Assembly (NCBI GenBank): GCA_027487775.1
Contig: JAIYCY010000022.1
Coordinates: forward strand, 1 to 64,000
Source of the DNA: Planctomycetaceae bacterium
GTDB lineage: Bacteria > Planctomycetota > Phycisphaerae > Tepidisphaerales > Tepidisphaeraceae
Direction of reading: 5' to 3'
Length of the DNA: 64,000 nucleotides
Shown: positions 45,999 through 53,888 of the stretch, piece by piece
How positions within the stretch are numbered: the first letter of the stretch is position 1
Layout of the letters: each line of letters opens with the position of its first letter
The notes under the pieces: model-generated
The model's input: only the letters and a program-made list of their open reading frames with translations
Told to the model about the DNA's origin: nothing
The model's database searches: none
Position numbers and translations under genes: made by a program

Positions 45999-47057
45999 TT
46001 AGCCGACCTTGGCGGGCCAGGGGTTCGGCGGGGTCGGGCTGGCCGGGTGTGGGATGGTCGAGGTGTCAGCCCGCGGGTGAGCGCGGTCGTAGCTGTCCTT
46101 GATCCGCTTGGTCGAAAGGTGCGTATAAACCTGCGTGGTCGAGAGCGACTGATGCCCGAGCAGTTCCTGCACGCTGCGAAGGTCCGCGCCGTTGTTCAGC
46201 AGGTGCGTCGCGAAGCTGTGGCGGAGCGTGTGCGGGCTGATGCCGGGATCGAGGCCTGCGATTGAAAGGTACTTATCGAGTTTGCGACGAACAGATCGCG
46301 TGGAAAGGCTCTGCCCGTGCTTGTTCAGGAATACGCGGCTGCCCGCTTCGAGTGCCTGACGACCGGTGGCTTCACGCATCATGTAGTATCGCTTCAACGC
46401 CGCGATGGCGGGCGAGCCGATGGGCGTGAGGCGATCCTTGCGACCCTTGCCCTTGACGCGCAGCACGCCCGCGTCGGCGTCGATGTCTTCGATCTTCAGT
46501 GCGACGAGTTCGCTGACGCGGATACCGGTCGAGTAAAGAATCTCGAGCATGGCCTTGTCGCGAACGGAAAGAATGTCACCGTCGCCCGGTGCATCGAGGA
46601 GCTTTTGGACTTGTTCGAGATCAAGACACTTGGGCAGGCGCTTTTCCTGCTTCGGTGTGCGGATCGTGGTCAGTGGATTGGTGGAGATCTTTCCTCGACG
46701 GATCAGGAACTTGCTGAACGAGCGGAGCGTCGCAAGTTTGCGGGCGGTCGTGCTCTTGGTGTAGTTCTGAGCGTAGAGATAGCTGAGGAACTCACGGAAG
46801 ACGGCGGGATCAGCGGAGCAGATTTGCTGATCGGTGTCTCCGTCGGTCTTCGGGGCGTTAGCCCGGAAACCCGACCCGATCTCGCCACGCAGAAACTGGC
46901 AGAACTGAATGAGGTCTGCGCCGTAAGAGCGGACGGTGTAGTCGGAAAAGTGCCGCTCGTATTTGAGGTAATCGAGGAAAGCCCTGACCATGGGGCTCGC
47001 TTGCGCGAGGACGTGGGGTTGGGCAACGACTTCGGTGGGAAGTGTGTCAGAGATCAT
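45999..47057 (-). CDS. Xer-family tyrosine recombinase
   Basis: A 352-residue tyrosine recombinase. The SAM-like N-terminal DNA-binding domain (residues ~22-130) includes MVRAFLDYLKYERHFSDYTV. The catalytic half has the first Arg in STGIRVSELVAL, Lys in RVKGKGRKDRLTP, HTLRHSFATHLL with the second Arg, LGHQSLSTTQVY with His and the Tyr nucleophile (VYTHLS). This is the XerC/XerD type used to resolve chromosome dimers at dif; C versus D cannot be told. A Ser/Pro rich C-terminal tail is unusual. It lacks the extra insertion typical of integron integrases, so I do not link it to the attC-like site. Confidence 0.9.
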   Translation of the reverse strand: MISDTLPTEVVAQPHVLAQASPMVRAFLDYLKYERHFSDYTVRSYGADLIQFCQFLRGEIGSGFRANAPKTDGDTDQQICSADPAVFREFLSYLYAQNYTKSTTARKLATLRSFSKFLIRRGKISTNPLTTIRTPKQEKRLPKCLDLEQVQKLLDAPGDGDILSVRDKAMLEILYSTGIRVSELVALKIEDIDADAGVLRVKGKGRKDRLTPIGSPAIAALKRYYMMREATGRQALEAGSRVFLNKHGQSLSTRSVRRKLDKYLSIAGLDPGISPHTLRHSFATHLLNNGADLRSVQELLGHQSLSTTQVYTHLSTKRIKDSYDRAHPRADTSTIPHPASPTPPNPWPAKVG

Positions 47058-47203
47058 GGCGTTCGAGGAAGAACGGGCCGCTGTTGTCGGTCAGGCACAC
47101 GGCGGCCTGACCCTAAAATGACGAACGGGCCGATCCTCGTCCCGTAGAAGTCTTTCTTCGGTGTGACACGTCCGAATCCACCTGAACGCATCCCCGATAA
47201 CTT

Positions 47204-47446
47204 CTATGCTTCTTTCTTCGGCAAGAGGCCCGACATTTCCTTACTCAAATGCTGACCAAGTTGATGAGAAAGGACTGCAGCGTCGAACCAGTCGAACGGA
47301 AGGTCGCGTCTTCTTACCATTTCTGCCAGAGAATCGAGCACATCCTGCTCGCTCCCGGCTTCATAACGCAGAAGGAACGTGTGTTCCCCCTTCACGAGGC
47401 TGAGGCTGCGCGATTCCTTGAGGTCTTGGCCGGGCTGCTGCGGCAT
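47204..47446 (-). CDS. Small conserved-looking hypothetical protein
   Basis: An 80-residue protein preceded by AAGGGAAG. It is strongly charged and has a hydrophobic strand FLLRYEAGSEQDVLDSL-like and a helix DLPFDWFDAAVLSHQLGQHL. No cysteine or metal motif. The gene sits between the recombinase and the lipoprotein gene on the same strand with moderate gaps (about 145 and 83 bases), so it may be part of that cluster. Function unknown. Confidence 0.6.
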   Translation of the reverse strand: MPQQPGQDLKESRSLSLVKGEHTFLLRYEAGSEQDVLDSLAEMVRRRDLPFDWFDAAVLSHQLGQHLSKEMSGLLPKKEA

Positions 47447-47529
47447 GCGGTACTTCTTCCCTTCCTGCGTTCCTTCGATATCGACCGGGTCGGGATGCGA
47501 CTAAACTTCGGTCCCGAGATTCTCCCGCA

Positions 47530-48300
47530 TTATCGAACCTGCAAGAGCAGTTCGCCGAGCAACTCATGCCAGACGAAGGCGCTATACGCTTCCGTGCTGA
47601 GCGTGATTTCTCTCACGCCCAGCGGACCATGGGGATCGGTGCGGCCCGACGCGTACGACGCGATGCGGTCACGAACCGAGCCCGCCGACGCATCAAACAC
47701 GCCGGCCGCCTGTAAGAAATCGGCTCGACCGGGCAGCGACTCCATCGGACCAGGTGTGGCACTTCGTACCAATTCGCGAATATCCATCCGCGACCCTGAC
47801 GCCTGTAACGATGCGGACGAAAACAGCGACAACGATCCACCCATCTTCGGAGGATCGTAAGGAACCCACAGCGTCACCGTCGGTACGATCAACGCCTCCA
47901 CACCCAATTGATCACACACCGCCTCAGCCTGCTGCGCCGTCTCGATCTGCCGCAACCCCAACGCCACTAAAACCTCCGCCACCCGATTCACCGGCACAAC
48001 CGTCACACCACGCACCTGACCCACTTGCGCATACACCTGATCGGCAACCACCAACGGATCTACACCCGGTGTACCCGAAAGATTGATCGCAGGCGCGACC
48101 GCAATCGTACGCGGGCCGTTGGTCGGCATGTACAGGCCGAGCTCGCGACCGTATTCAACCTTCCGAGGCCGGAAAATCGAACAACCGCTCGTCGGCAGAC
48201 TCGCCATCGTCAGGCACGCGATCAGCAAAAGGTTCAGGCCCCGCTTCATCTTGAAGCCGAGGCCTGAGGCGCGGGGGTTGGAATGCTTGATATCACTCAC
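47530..48300 (-). CDS. Lipoprotein with GNA1162-like/CsgG-like fold
   Basis: A 256-residue protein with a GTG start at 48300 behind a strong AGGAGG. The signal segment LLLIACLTMASLPTSGC ends in a lipobox; the mature protein begins at CSIFRPRKV. The sequence TIAVAPAINLSGTPGVDPLVVAD and AEAVCDQLGVEALIVPTV resembles CsgG/GNA1162-type lipoproteins that act in curli or lipopolysaccharide-related export or as penicillin-binding protein activators. The assignment is tentative. It is preceded by 55 bases by the TolB-like gene and probably forms an operon. Confidence 0.65.
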   Translation of the reverse strand: MSDIKHSNPRASGLGFKMKRGLNLLLIACLTMASLPTSGCSIFRPRKVEYGRELGLYMPTNGPRTIAVAPAINLSGTPGVDPLVVADQVYAQVGQVRGVTVVPVNRVAEVLVALGLRQIETAQQAEAVCDQLGVEALIVPTVTLWVPYDPPKMGGSLSLFSSASLQASGSRMDIRELVRSATPGPMESLPGRADFLQAAGVFDASAGSVRDRIASYASGRTDPHGPLGVREITLSTEAYSAFVWHELLGELLLQVR

Positions 48301-48355
48301 ACGTCGGCCCTCCTGGCCATTGGTTTGTCCGCTCGTCCATGACGATTGCTTTCGA

Positions 48356-49684
48356 TCACGGCACGGGCATGAGCGGCGTGTCTGCGGTCATCGTCTTGGG
48401 CGCGTTCTCAACACCGACCGACCAGATCGCATCCGTGCCGCCGCGATCGCTGACAAAGAAGATTCGGCTGTCGCGTCCCCAGGCCGGCTGTGCATTAACA
48501 CCACGGCCGTCGGTGAGGCGATGACGTTCGGTGCCGTCGGAGTTGATGACCCAGACGTCCTGCGTCGTTCCACGCGCGTGTCCGCCGAGCGTGGCAGGAC
48601 TTGCCGCGTTGGGATCAACGATCGTGGTAAAGGCGATGCGCTTGCCCTCTGGACACCAAGTTGGCGCGACAATGGCTGCGTTGGTGCTGAAGGCAACTTC
48701 CGTGGCTTGACGAGCTTCACCATCGACGAGATCGACGGTCCAGGCGCTGAACCATCTCGTGCCTCGCTGGCGGGCGCGCTGGAACGCGATGCGGTCGATG
48801 TCGGAACGCGGGCTCCATTCAGGGAACAGGCCGTAACCGATCATTTTTCGTTCGAGCGTGTTCAGATCAACGATCCAGAGTTCCCACTGACCGGAGCGTG
48901 TCCCCAGCGCGGAGAAGACCAGACGCGAGCCGTCCGGGCTGAAGCTCGGATGGATTTCGTTGGCGAGTCCGCGCGTGATCTGGCGGACGTTTTTGCCGTC
49001 GGCATCCATCACATAGATGTCCCAGTTGCCCGATCGATTCGAAGCAAATGCAATCTGCTGCATCTTGGGGCAGAAGGTCGGGAAGGCGTCGTCGGCGGGG
49101 TCGCTGGTGAGCTGGGTCACCGAGAGCCCGTCGATCTTCTGGAGATACACGTCGGGATGGACGGAGTGTCGCGTCGAGGAGAAGAGAAGCCAGTCGCCGT
49201 CGGGGGAAACGCGGACGTCGGCGTCGTAGCCTTCATCGACGAAGGAGTGCTGCTGGAAACCGGCCTTGCCGAGTCCGTTGAACGGCGCGGGCGGGGTTCC
49301 GTCGAGCTCGCCGAAAGTGTTGATGTTGGAAGGTGGAGCCGCGAAGGGCTCGTCGCTGGCGAACATGAGATCGGCGGGATTGGCGACGGGAGCGTCGGTG
49401 TAGGTGTCGCCGGGGAATTGGGCGCGCTGCGGGCCGGCGGTGGTCGGAATCGTGTCGGTCGAAGAGGTCGGCTCGGGGGGCGCTTGATTGCCACCACGGA
49501 ACAAGGCACATCCCCCCGTTCCAATCAGCATCATGCCCCCGATCGCGCTCAGCACGAGCGACCGAAGCGCGACAGCAGCCGCGCTTGAATGGCTTCCAGC
49601 GCGACGCGATGCGCTTCCCGCGACGCGCGCGACGCGGTGAACGTCTGACGAAAACGACCGGGCAACTAAACGATCGATGTGCAT
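48356..49684 (-). CDS. TolB-like beta-propeller lipoprotein
   Basis: About 442 residues from ATG 49684, behind AAAGGT; ATG 49699 is an alternative. A long N-terminal segment leads to a membrane-targeting stretch ending LIGTGGC, a lipobox. The remainder contains WD40-like PD40 blades: VSPDGDWLLFSSTRHS, IAFASNRSGNWDIYVMDADG, HPSFSPDGSRLVFSA and RIFFVSDRGGTDAIW. Blades of this sort in TolB act in the cell envelope; here the protein stands without other Tol genes, so a role in Tol-Pal is not implied. Confidence 0.85.
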   Translation of the reverse strand: MHIDRLVARSFSSDVHRVARVAGSASRRAGSHSSAAAVALRSLVLSAIGGMMLIGTGGCALFRGGNQAPPEPTSSTDTIPTTAGPQRAQFPGDTYTDAPVANPADLMFASDEPFAAPPSNINTFGELDGTPPAPFNGLGKAGFQQHSFVDEGYDADVRVSPDGDWLLFSSTRHSVHPDVYLQKIDGLSVTQLTSDPADDAFPTFCPKMQQIAFASNRSGNWDIYVMDADGKNVRQITRGLANEIHPSFSPDGSRLVFSALGTRSGQWELWIVDLNTLERKMIGYGLFPEWSPRSDIDRIAFQRARQRGTRWFSAWTVDLVDGEARQATEVAFSTNAAIVAPTWCPEGKRIAFTTIVDPNAASPATLGGHARGTTQDVWVINSDGTERHRLTDGRGVNAQPAWGRDSRIFFVSDRGGTDAIWSVGVENAPKTMTADTPLMPVP

Positions 49685-49768
49685 CGAATTACCTTTCATT
49701 CAAACCGACGGAAGACTTCAACCAGGCGATGGGCGCGTCGGCCCACTTGTTGATGTCTCCCGTTCAGC

Positions 49769-49904
49769 TATCGGCGTGAAATCGAACCGACCTGAGTCGG
49801 ATCGGCATAATCCACACCGAATGCACACCTCCGATAGCCCATACCGCCACAACGAACGGCAGATCGGTGCCAATCACCGGGCCAAAATCCTTTGAAGACG
49901 GCAT
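49769..49904 (-). other. Possible short ORF in an otherwise gene-poor stretch
   Basis: Between the TolB-like gene and the next CDS about 350 bases have no sure gene. A 46-codon frame starts at the ATG complementary to 49902-49904, behind AAAGGAGA, reading MPSSKDFGPVIGTDLPFV then VAVWAIGG. The hydrophobic middle may be a membrane segment. The ribosome-binding site is good but the frame is short, so I mark it as a candidate only. Confidence 0.3.
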
Positions 49905-50032
49905 GACGAGCCGGTCTCCTTTCAGGGTTATCGGTCGATTGACGTTGCGAAGTTGAATTGTGGGATCAACTTGAGCCGAAACGGACACCGCAAGGAAAGA
50001 AATGTCCGATGCGGAGTCACGAAAGCTGATGC

Positions 50033-50830
50033 TCAGCGTGCCCGCGGCTGTTCGATCGGAAAGAAGGTCGGCATGCCTTCGATCCGCCAACCCTCAGGCT
50101 CACGCACGAAGTTGACGGATTCTTCAAAGAATGGCGGCGCGCCCGGCAGATCAGTCGTCGCCTTGAGCTGCGCCGTGAACAGACCCACCGCGCGGAGTTG
50201 TGCTGTCGTCCCGTCGCGTTCAACCATCACGCGCTGCCCTGCTTCTCCGCCGGTCATCTTCAATCCGTAAAACGCGCCCGACTGCATGCGATCAAGCGTC
50301 GTGTCGAACGTCTCACGTGAGACACGCTCCTGAAAACGTCGGCTAAAGAGCGCGTAGGCTTCCTCGAACTTGCGATCGACGGTCAGGGATGCAAATTGCT
50401 CCAACGCCTGCCGAATATCGGCGCGATGACGATCGGTCTGACGAAGATCATTGACGCTGCTGTACACCAGATATCCCCCGCACCCAATGCCCAGCAACAG
50501 GCCCAACGTCGCCAGCAGGCTGCCGGTCTGCGTGCGGTTGCTACGCGTGACTTGAATCAATCCGATCAAACCAAAAATGACCGCTGCCAGCGGAACCAAC
50601 GCAAGCAGCTTCAAATCACGCAAGGTGACCGCAAGGAACGATGTCAATCCCAGTACCGCCGCCGTCACTGCGAGATTGTTGACCGCTGCGTAATCCTGCA
50701 TACCCACGCCCGCGGTTCGCGACATCTGGTAGAGGCGTTTGCGATCCCCCGCTACCGGTGCTGATGACGCCCCCGATGTGACGGATTGGCCTTGGGCATC
50801 TGATGATGTCGGGGTAGGTGTTTGGCTCAT
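50033..50830 (-). CDS. Membrane protein with DUF4190-like helices and a C-terminal beta domain
   Basis: A 265-residue protein. The first ~45 residues are polar and Ser/Thr rich. Three hydrophobic segments follow at ~48-70, ~75-95 and ~103-125 (LLATLGLLLGIGCGGYLVYS), separated by short loops as in DUF4190-type proteins. The last ~130 residues form a soluble NTF2-like or DUF4864-like domain (LEQFASLTVDRKFEEAYALFS...RRFQERVSRETFD). It probably folds outside the membrane. Substrate unknown. Confidence 0.7.
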   Translation of the reverse strand: MSQTPTPTSSDAQGQSVTSGASSAPVAGDRKRLYQMSRTAGVGMQDYAAVNNLAVTAAVLGLTSFLAVTLRDLKLLALVPLAAVIFGLIGLIQVTRSNRTQTGSLLATLGLLLGIGCGGYLVYSSVNDLRQTDRHRADIRQALEQFASLTVDRKFEEAYALFSRRFQERVSRETFDTTLDRMQSGAFYGLKMTGGEAGQRVMVERDGTTAQLRAVGLFTAQLKATTDLPGAPPFFEESVNFVREPEGWRIEGMPTFFPIEQPRAR

Positions 50831-50934
50831 GGGAGTTTATGAGGACGCTGGACAATCCATGTTCGCTTCAAGATTCGCTCGCCCGAAGGTCGATTCCAAC
50901 TTCGCAGAAATCAACCCTTGACCGTAAGGCGATC

Positions 50935-51120
50935 ATGGACAAACGTCAACTCATCGAAGCGATTCGCGAACACAACCCCACCGCCGAAATCGCTTTCCTC
51001 AATCAGTTCAACGAAGCACAACTCCAGCAATACCTCGACGCCCTCGACGCCGCGCGTCGAAAAGACCTGCTCATCGCCGGATGGGTCCGCCCGAGACCGC
51101 GACTCCGCATGGCTTCGTGA
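50935..51120 (+). CDS. Small hypothetical protein
   Basis: A 61-residue protein from ATG 50935 with TAAGGCG upstream. It reads as a helical, charged protein (MDKRQLIEAIREHNPTAE and FLNQFNEAQLQQYLDALD), with an Arg-rich tail. The leading frame upstream of the ATG has no protein character. The pattern resembles short conserved planctomycete proteins, but I do not recognise a name. Confidence 0.6.
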   Translation: MDKRQLIEAIREHNPTAEIAFLNQFNEAQLQQYLDALDAARRKDLLIAGWVRPRPRLRMAS

Positions 51121-51219
51121 TCCGCCCCAAGGCCCTAAAATCCTCGGAAGCACGCCAGGTCAATTGACATCACATCGCAGCATCTTGCTCGCCGTTATGT
51201 CAATTGAACCCCCTTTTCG

Positions 51220-52338
51220 TCATCCGCCCGCCAGATCACGCAGCACCTGACAGCCTGCACGAAGCTTCTCGTCTGTCGTCGCGTAGCTGATCCGGAAATG
51301 CGTGTCACGCGCACTAAAGACGTTGCCAGGGATCACAAGCACGTTCCGATCGATCGCCCGCTGACAAAACGCACTGGCCGTCTCGCCTGTCGGCACTTTC
51401 GGGAATGCGTAAAACGCACCCTCGGGACGCGCGATCTCGAATCGGTCTCCCAGCATCTCCAGCACGATGTCCCGCTTCCTCCGATACGCTTCCACATACG
51501 CCTGCATCGACTCATCCAACGCCGCCAGCGCCGCATACTGAAAAGGTGACGGCGCACAGACAAACGTGTACTGCTGCAACTTCGTCATCTGCTCAACGAT
51601 CGGCCCGTACCCGAAGGCATAACCCACACGCCATCCCGTCATCGCGTGGCTCTTGCTAAATCCACGCAACACCACCGTCTTCTCATACTCCAACAGCGGG
51701 CTATACATCCCGCCTAGTCCCGCGTAGCGGAACGGCTCGTAAATCTCATCGCTCAACAACAGCAAATCATGCCTGCGACACAACGCTACCGCCGCCCGTA
51801 AATCAGATTCGCTCAGCATCGATCCCGTCGGATTGCCCGGCGAATTGAGGATCAACACTTTCGTCTTCGACGTGATCGCCGACTCAACACGCTCGATCGG
51901 GAAGTTGAAATTGGGATAGCTGTCGACCGGTCGAGCCACGCCGTCGCAAAGCGTCAGCAGATGTTTGTACATCACGAAATACGGATCGAGATAGACGACC
52001 TCGTCGCCCGGATTGATCACCGACTGCATAAAAAGCTGCAGCCCGCCGCTCACGCCGCTGGTAATCAGCACGCCCCCAACATCGCGACCCATTTCGCGCG
52101 ACAAATCGAGGCGCAATCGTTCACGCAACGGCGCGATCCCCTGGGTCGGCGTGTAACGATTATGCCCCGCGTCGATCGCTCGATGGGCCGCCTCCTTACC
52201 GATCGGCGGAACATCAAAATCGGGCAGGCCGATCGATAGATTGATCGGATCCTTCAGCTTCGCCGCCAGATCAAAGACCTTACGAATCCCGGATGCATCC
52301 ACGCCCAGCGCACGATCGGAAACGAATTCACGTGACAT
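51220..52338 (-). CDS. Class I/II pyridoxal-phosphate aminotransferase
   Basis: A 372-residue aminotransferase from ATG 52338; the 54 codons upstream hold a repetitive Arg/Val stretch and were excluded. Substrate-binding SIGLPDFDVPP, phosphate-binding ITSGVSGGLQLF, Asn/Asp positions LNSPGNPTGS and SDEIYEPF, the PLP lysine in GFSKSHAMTGWRVGY and the final Arg in HFRISYATTDEKL are all in place. It transfers amino groups between amino acids and 2-oxoacids. Aspartate or aromatic preference cannot be resolved. A short 12-base repeat (GATGACTCGCCC) lies upstream at 52408-52443. Confidence 0.92.
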   Translation of the reverse strand: MSREFVSDRALGVDASGIRKVFDLAAKLKDPINLSIGLPDFDVPPIGKEAAHRAIDAGHNRYTPTQGIAPLRERLRLDLSREMGRDVGGVLITSGVSGGLQLFMQSVINPGDEVVYLDPYFVMYKHLLTLCDGVARPVDSYPNFNFPIERVESAITSKTKVLILNSPGNPTGSMLSESDLRAAVALCRRHDLLLLSDEIYEPFRYAGLGGMYSPLLEYEKTVVLRGFSKSHAMTGWRVGYAFGYGPIVEQMTKLQQYTFVCAPSPFQYAALAALDESMQAYVEAYRRKRDIVLEMLGDRFEIARPEGAFYAFPKVPTGETASAFCQRAIDRNVLVIPGNVFSARDTHFRISYATTDEKLRAGCQVLRDLAGG

Positions 52339-52477
52339 CCCGTCCAACCTAACCCGCCGACTCGGCCTTGCCAATCCTCGCCTCCGCGTCTCCACGAGCC
52401 GCACGACTCGCCCGATGACTCGCCCGATGACTCGCCCGAACTCGTCATCCAACCCGTCCTGCTGTAGCCTACAAAAA

Positions 52478-53032
52478 ATGTTCCCACTGGTGCAGGCCAT
52501 CTATTGGTTCGGGATCGCGGCGTGGTTCGGCACCGCGGTGGCGGTTCTGATTTCGATCAACTCCATCTTCCGAACCATCAAAGAGCACGACCCGACGCTA
52601 CCCAAAGTGCTCAGCGTCAACATCGACGGCGATCATGCGACGCTGCTGGCCATCGACCTGCTCGTCAGCCTGCTCAAACTGCTTAACCTCGTTGCAATCT
52701 TCGGCGGAACGCTCGTCATGGTCGGCGGGGTCGGACAGCTTTTCCTCGCCGAGACAGGCGGGCCCAGACGGGTCGAACTCATCCTGCGCGGGATGCTTCT
52801 GCTCTGCTCGGTCCTGCTCGTGATCTACGGCTGGCGATTCACCACACCCAAACTCGCTCGAGGTCTCAAAACTTACATCGATCAAGCCGACGACCCCGAA
52901 GCACGCAGCAAAAATCGCGACCAGATCATCCGCTGTTACCGAGACGCCGTCGTCGCCACCGGCGCTCTCGCCTGCACGCTCGGAGGACTCATCCTCTTTA
53001 GCGCCAACATCGTCCCCACACTCATCCCTTGA
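52478..53032 (+). CDS. Four-helix membrane protein (DUF4149-like)
   Basis: A 184-residue protein from ATG 52478. Four hydrophobic segments: ~3-28, ~58-82 (LLAIDLLVSLLKLLNLVAIFGG), ~98-120 and ~155-182. The N-terminal stretch FPLVQAIYWFGIAAWFGTAV and a KEHDPTLPKVL loop fit the DUF4149/TMEM205-like group of small inner-membrane proteins of unknown function. Divergent from the aminotransferase gene, with about 140 bases between starts. Confidence 0.7.
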   Translation: MFPLVQAIYWFGIAAWFGTAVAVLISINSIFRTIKEHDPTLPKVLSVNIDGDHATLLAIDLLVSLLKLLNLVAIFGGTLVMVGGVGQLFLAETGGPRRVELILRGMLLLCSVLLVIYGWRFTTPKLARGLKTYIDQADDPEARSKNRDQIIRCYRDAVVATGALACTLGGLILFSANIVPTLIP

Positions 53033-53107
53033 CACCCCAAAATTGTGCGCCCCATCGCCCACGTCCAACTCAAGATCAATCTGGCGATTCAAGATCGATC
53101 GGGCGAT

Positions 53108-53608
53108 TCAAAACGGCTTCCACCAGACTGGCTGCGGATGACGCTCTGGTTTGAGCGGCGTGGCGAGTCGTTCAACTTCGCTCAGCTCCCATCGGTAGTA
53201 GTCCTGACCGTCACGCGGCGGAACGACCGCGCGAATGACCGCCGTCCCCACGATCAGCCCCGTCGGCAACACCTCCCCCGGCTTCAGCACGCGAAGCTGC
53301 TCGGCCAGTTCGACCATCCAGGCCGGCGGTCGAGCGACGCTGATGTCGCGCGACCAAACCTGTGCACGCCCGTCCATCACACCATCAACCGCCTCACCCA
53401 CGACATACCCACCCCGGCCCGTCGCCTTGCCATCGGCGGTCGATCCGACCGACTTGCTCCCCGATTTATCAGCCTTCGCGCCGGATTTGGACGCGTACAG
53501 ATAAAACCGCTCACCCACAATCCGCGTCGCACGCGAACGAAGCTCCGCACGCTTCACACCACGCAGAATGAGCTCCATGTACGGCTGTCTTATCGAGAGC
53601 GCCAGCAT
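53108..53608 (-). CDS. ASCH-domain protein
   Basis: A 166-residue protein starting at the ATG of MLALSIRQPYMELILRGVK. This is the typical ASCH-domain entry motif (IxQPxxxxIxxGxK-like), a PUA-related fold that binds RNA or modified nucleotides and in some members has amidohydrolase activity. AELRSRATRIVGERFYLYASK continues the fold. Residues ~55-80 form a Gly/Lys/Ser-rich insertion. The tail ends PQPVWWKPF, conserved in such proteins. The function is inferred only from the family. Confidence 0.82.
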   Translation of the reverse strand: MLALSIRQPYMELILRGVKRAELRSRATRIVGERFYLYASKSGAKADKSGSKSVGSTADGKATGRGGYVVGEAVDGVMDGRAQVWSRDISVARPPAWMVELAEQLRVLKPGEVLPTGLIVGTAVIRAVVPPRDGQDYYRWELSEVERLATPLKPERHPQPVWWKPF

Positions 53609-53888
53609 CCTGCGTTTATCGGTGATCCGTACCGTACGCTTGAAGCCCCACACATTTCAGCGACGAGTGAAATACAAACTCCAGTCTCGCATGGAGTTAA
53701 ATCCACTCCATCAGCTCAACTTAAGTTGCCTAATATCGGACGTGAATCAGATACATCGCATATCTGTTGCAACTACGCTCCTGCATGCACATAATGCCGC
53801 CGGCCTGAAGATCACCGCGACCGACCTGCGCACCATTCTTCGGTCTTTAGGCCGGTAGTCATTCGAGCCACTTAGCTTAAGGGCGTTT

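Noticed and set aside
45999-47057. Integron integrase for the attC-like site
   Set aside because: The recombinase is a standard Xer type without the extra integron-specific insertion, and it lies 28 kb from the site in a different setting.
47089-47112. Hairpin GGTCAGGC...GCCTGACC downstream of the small 80-residue gene as a terminator
   Set aside because: Only 8 base pairs without a T-tract on the relevant strand, so support is too weak to list.
53568-53858. Plus-strand open frame opposite the ASCH gene and into the region before asnB
   Set aside because: The first part overlaps the better supported ASCH protein on the other strand; no ribosome-binding site or family resemblance.
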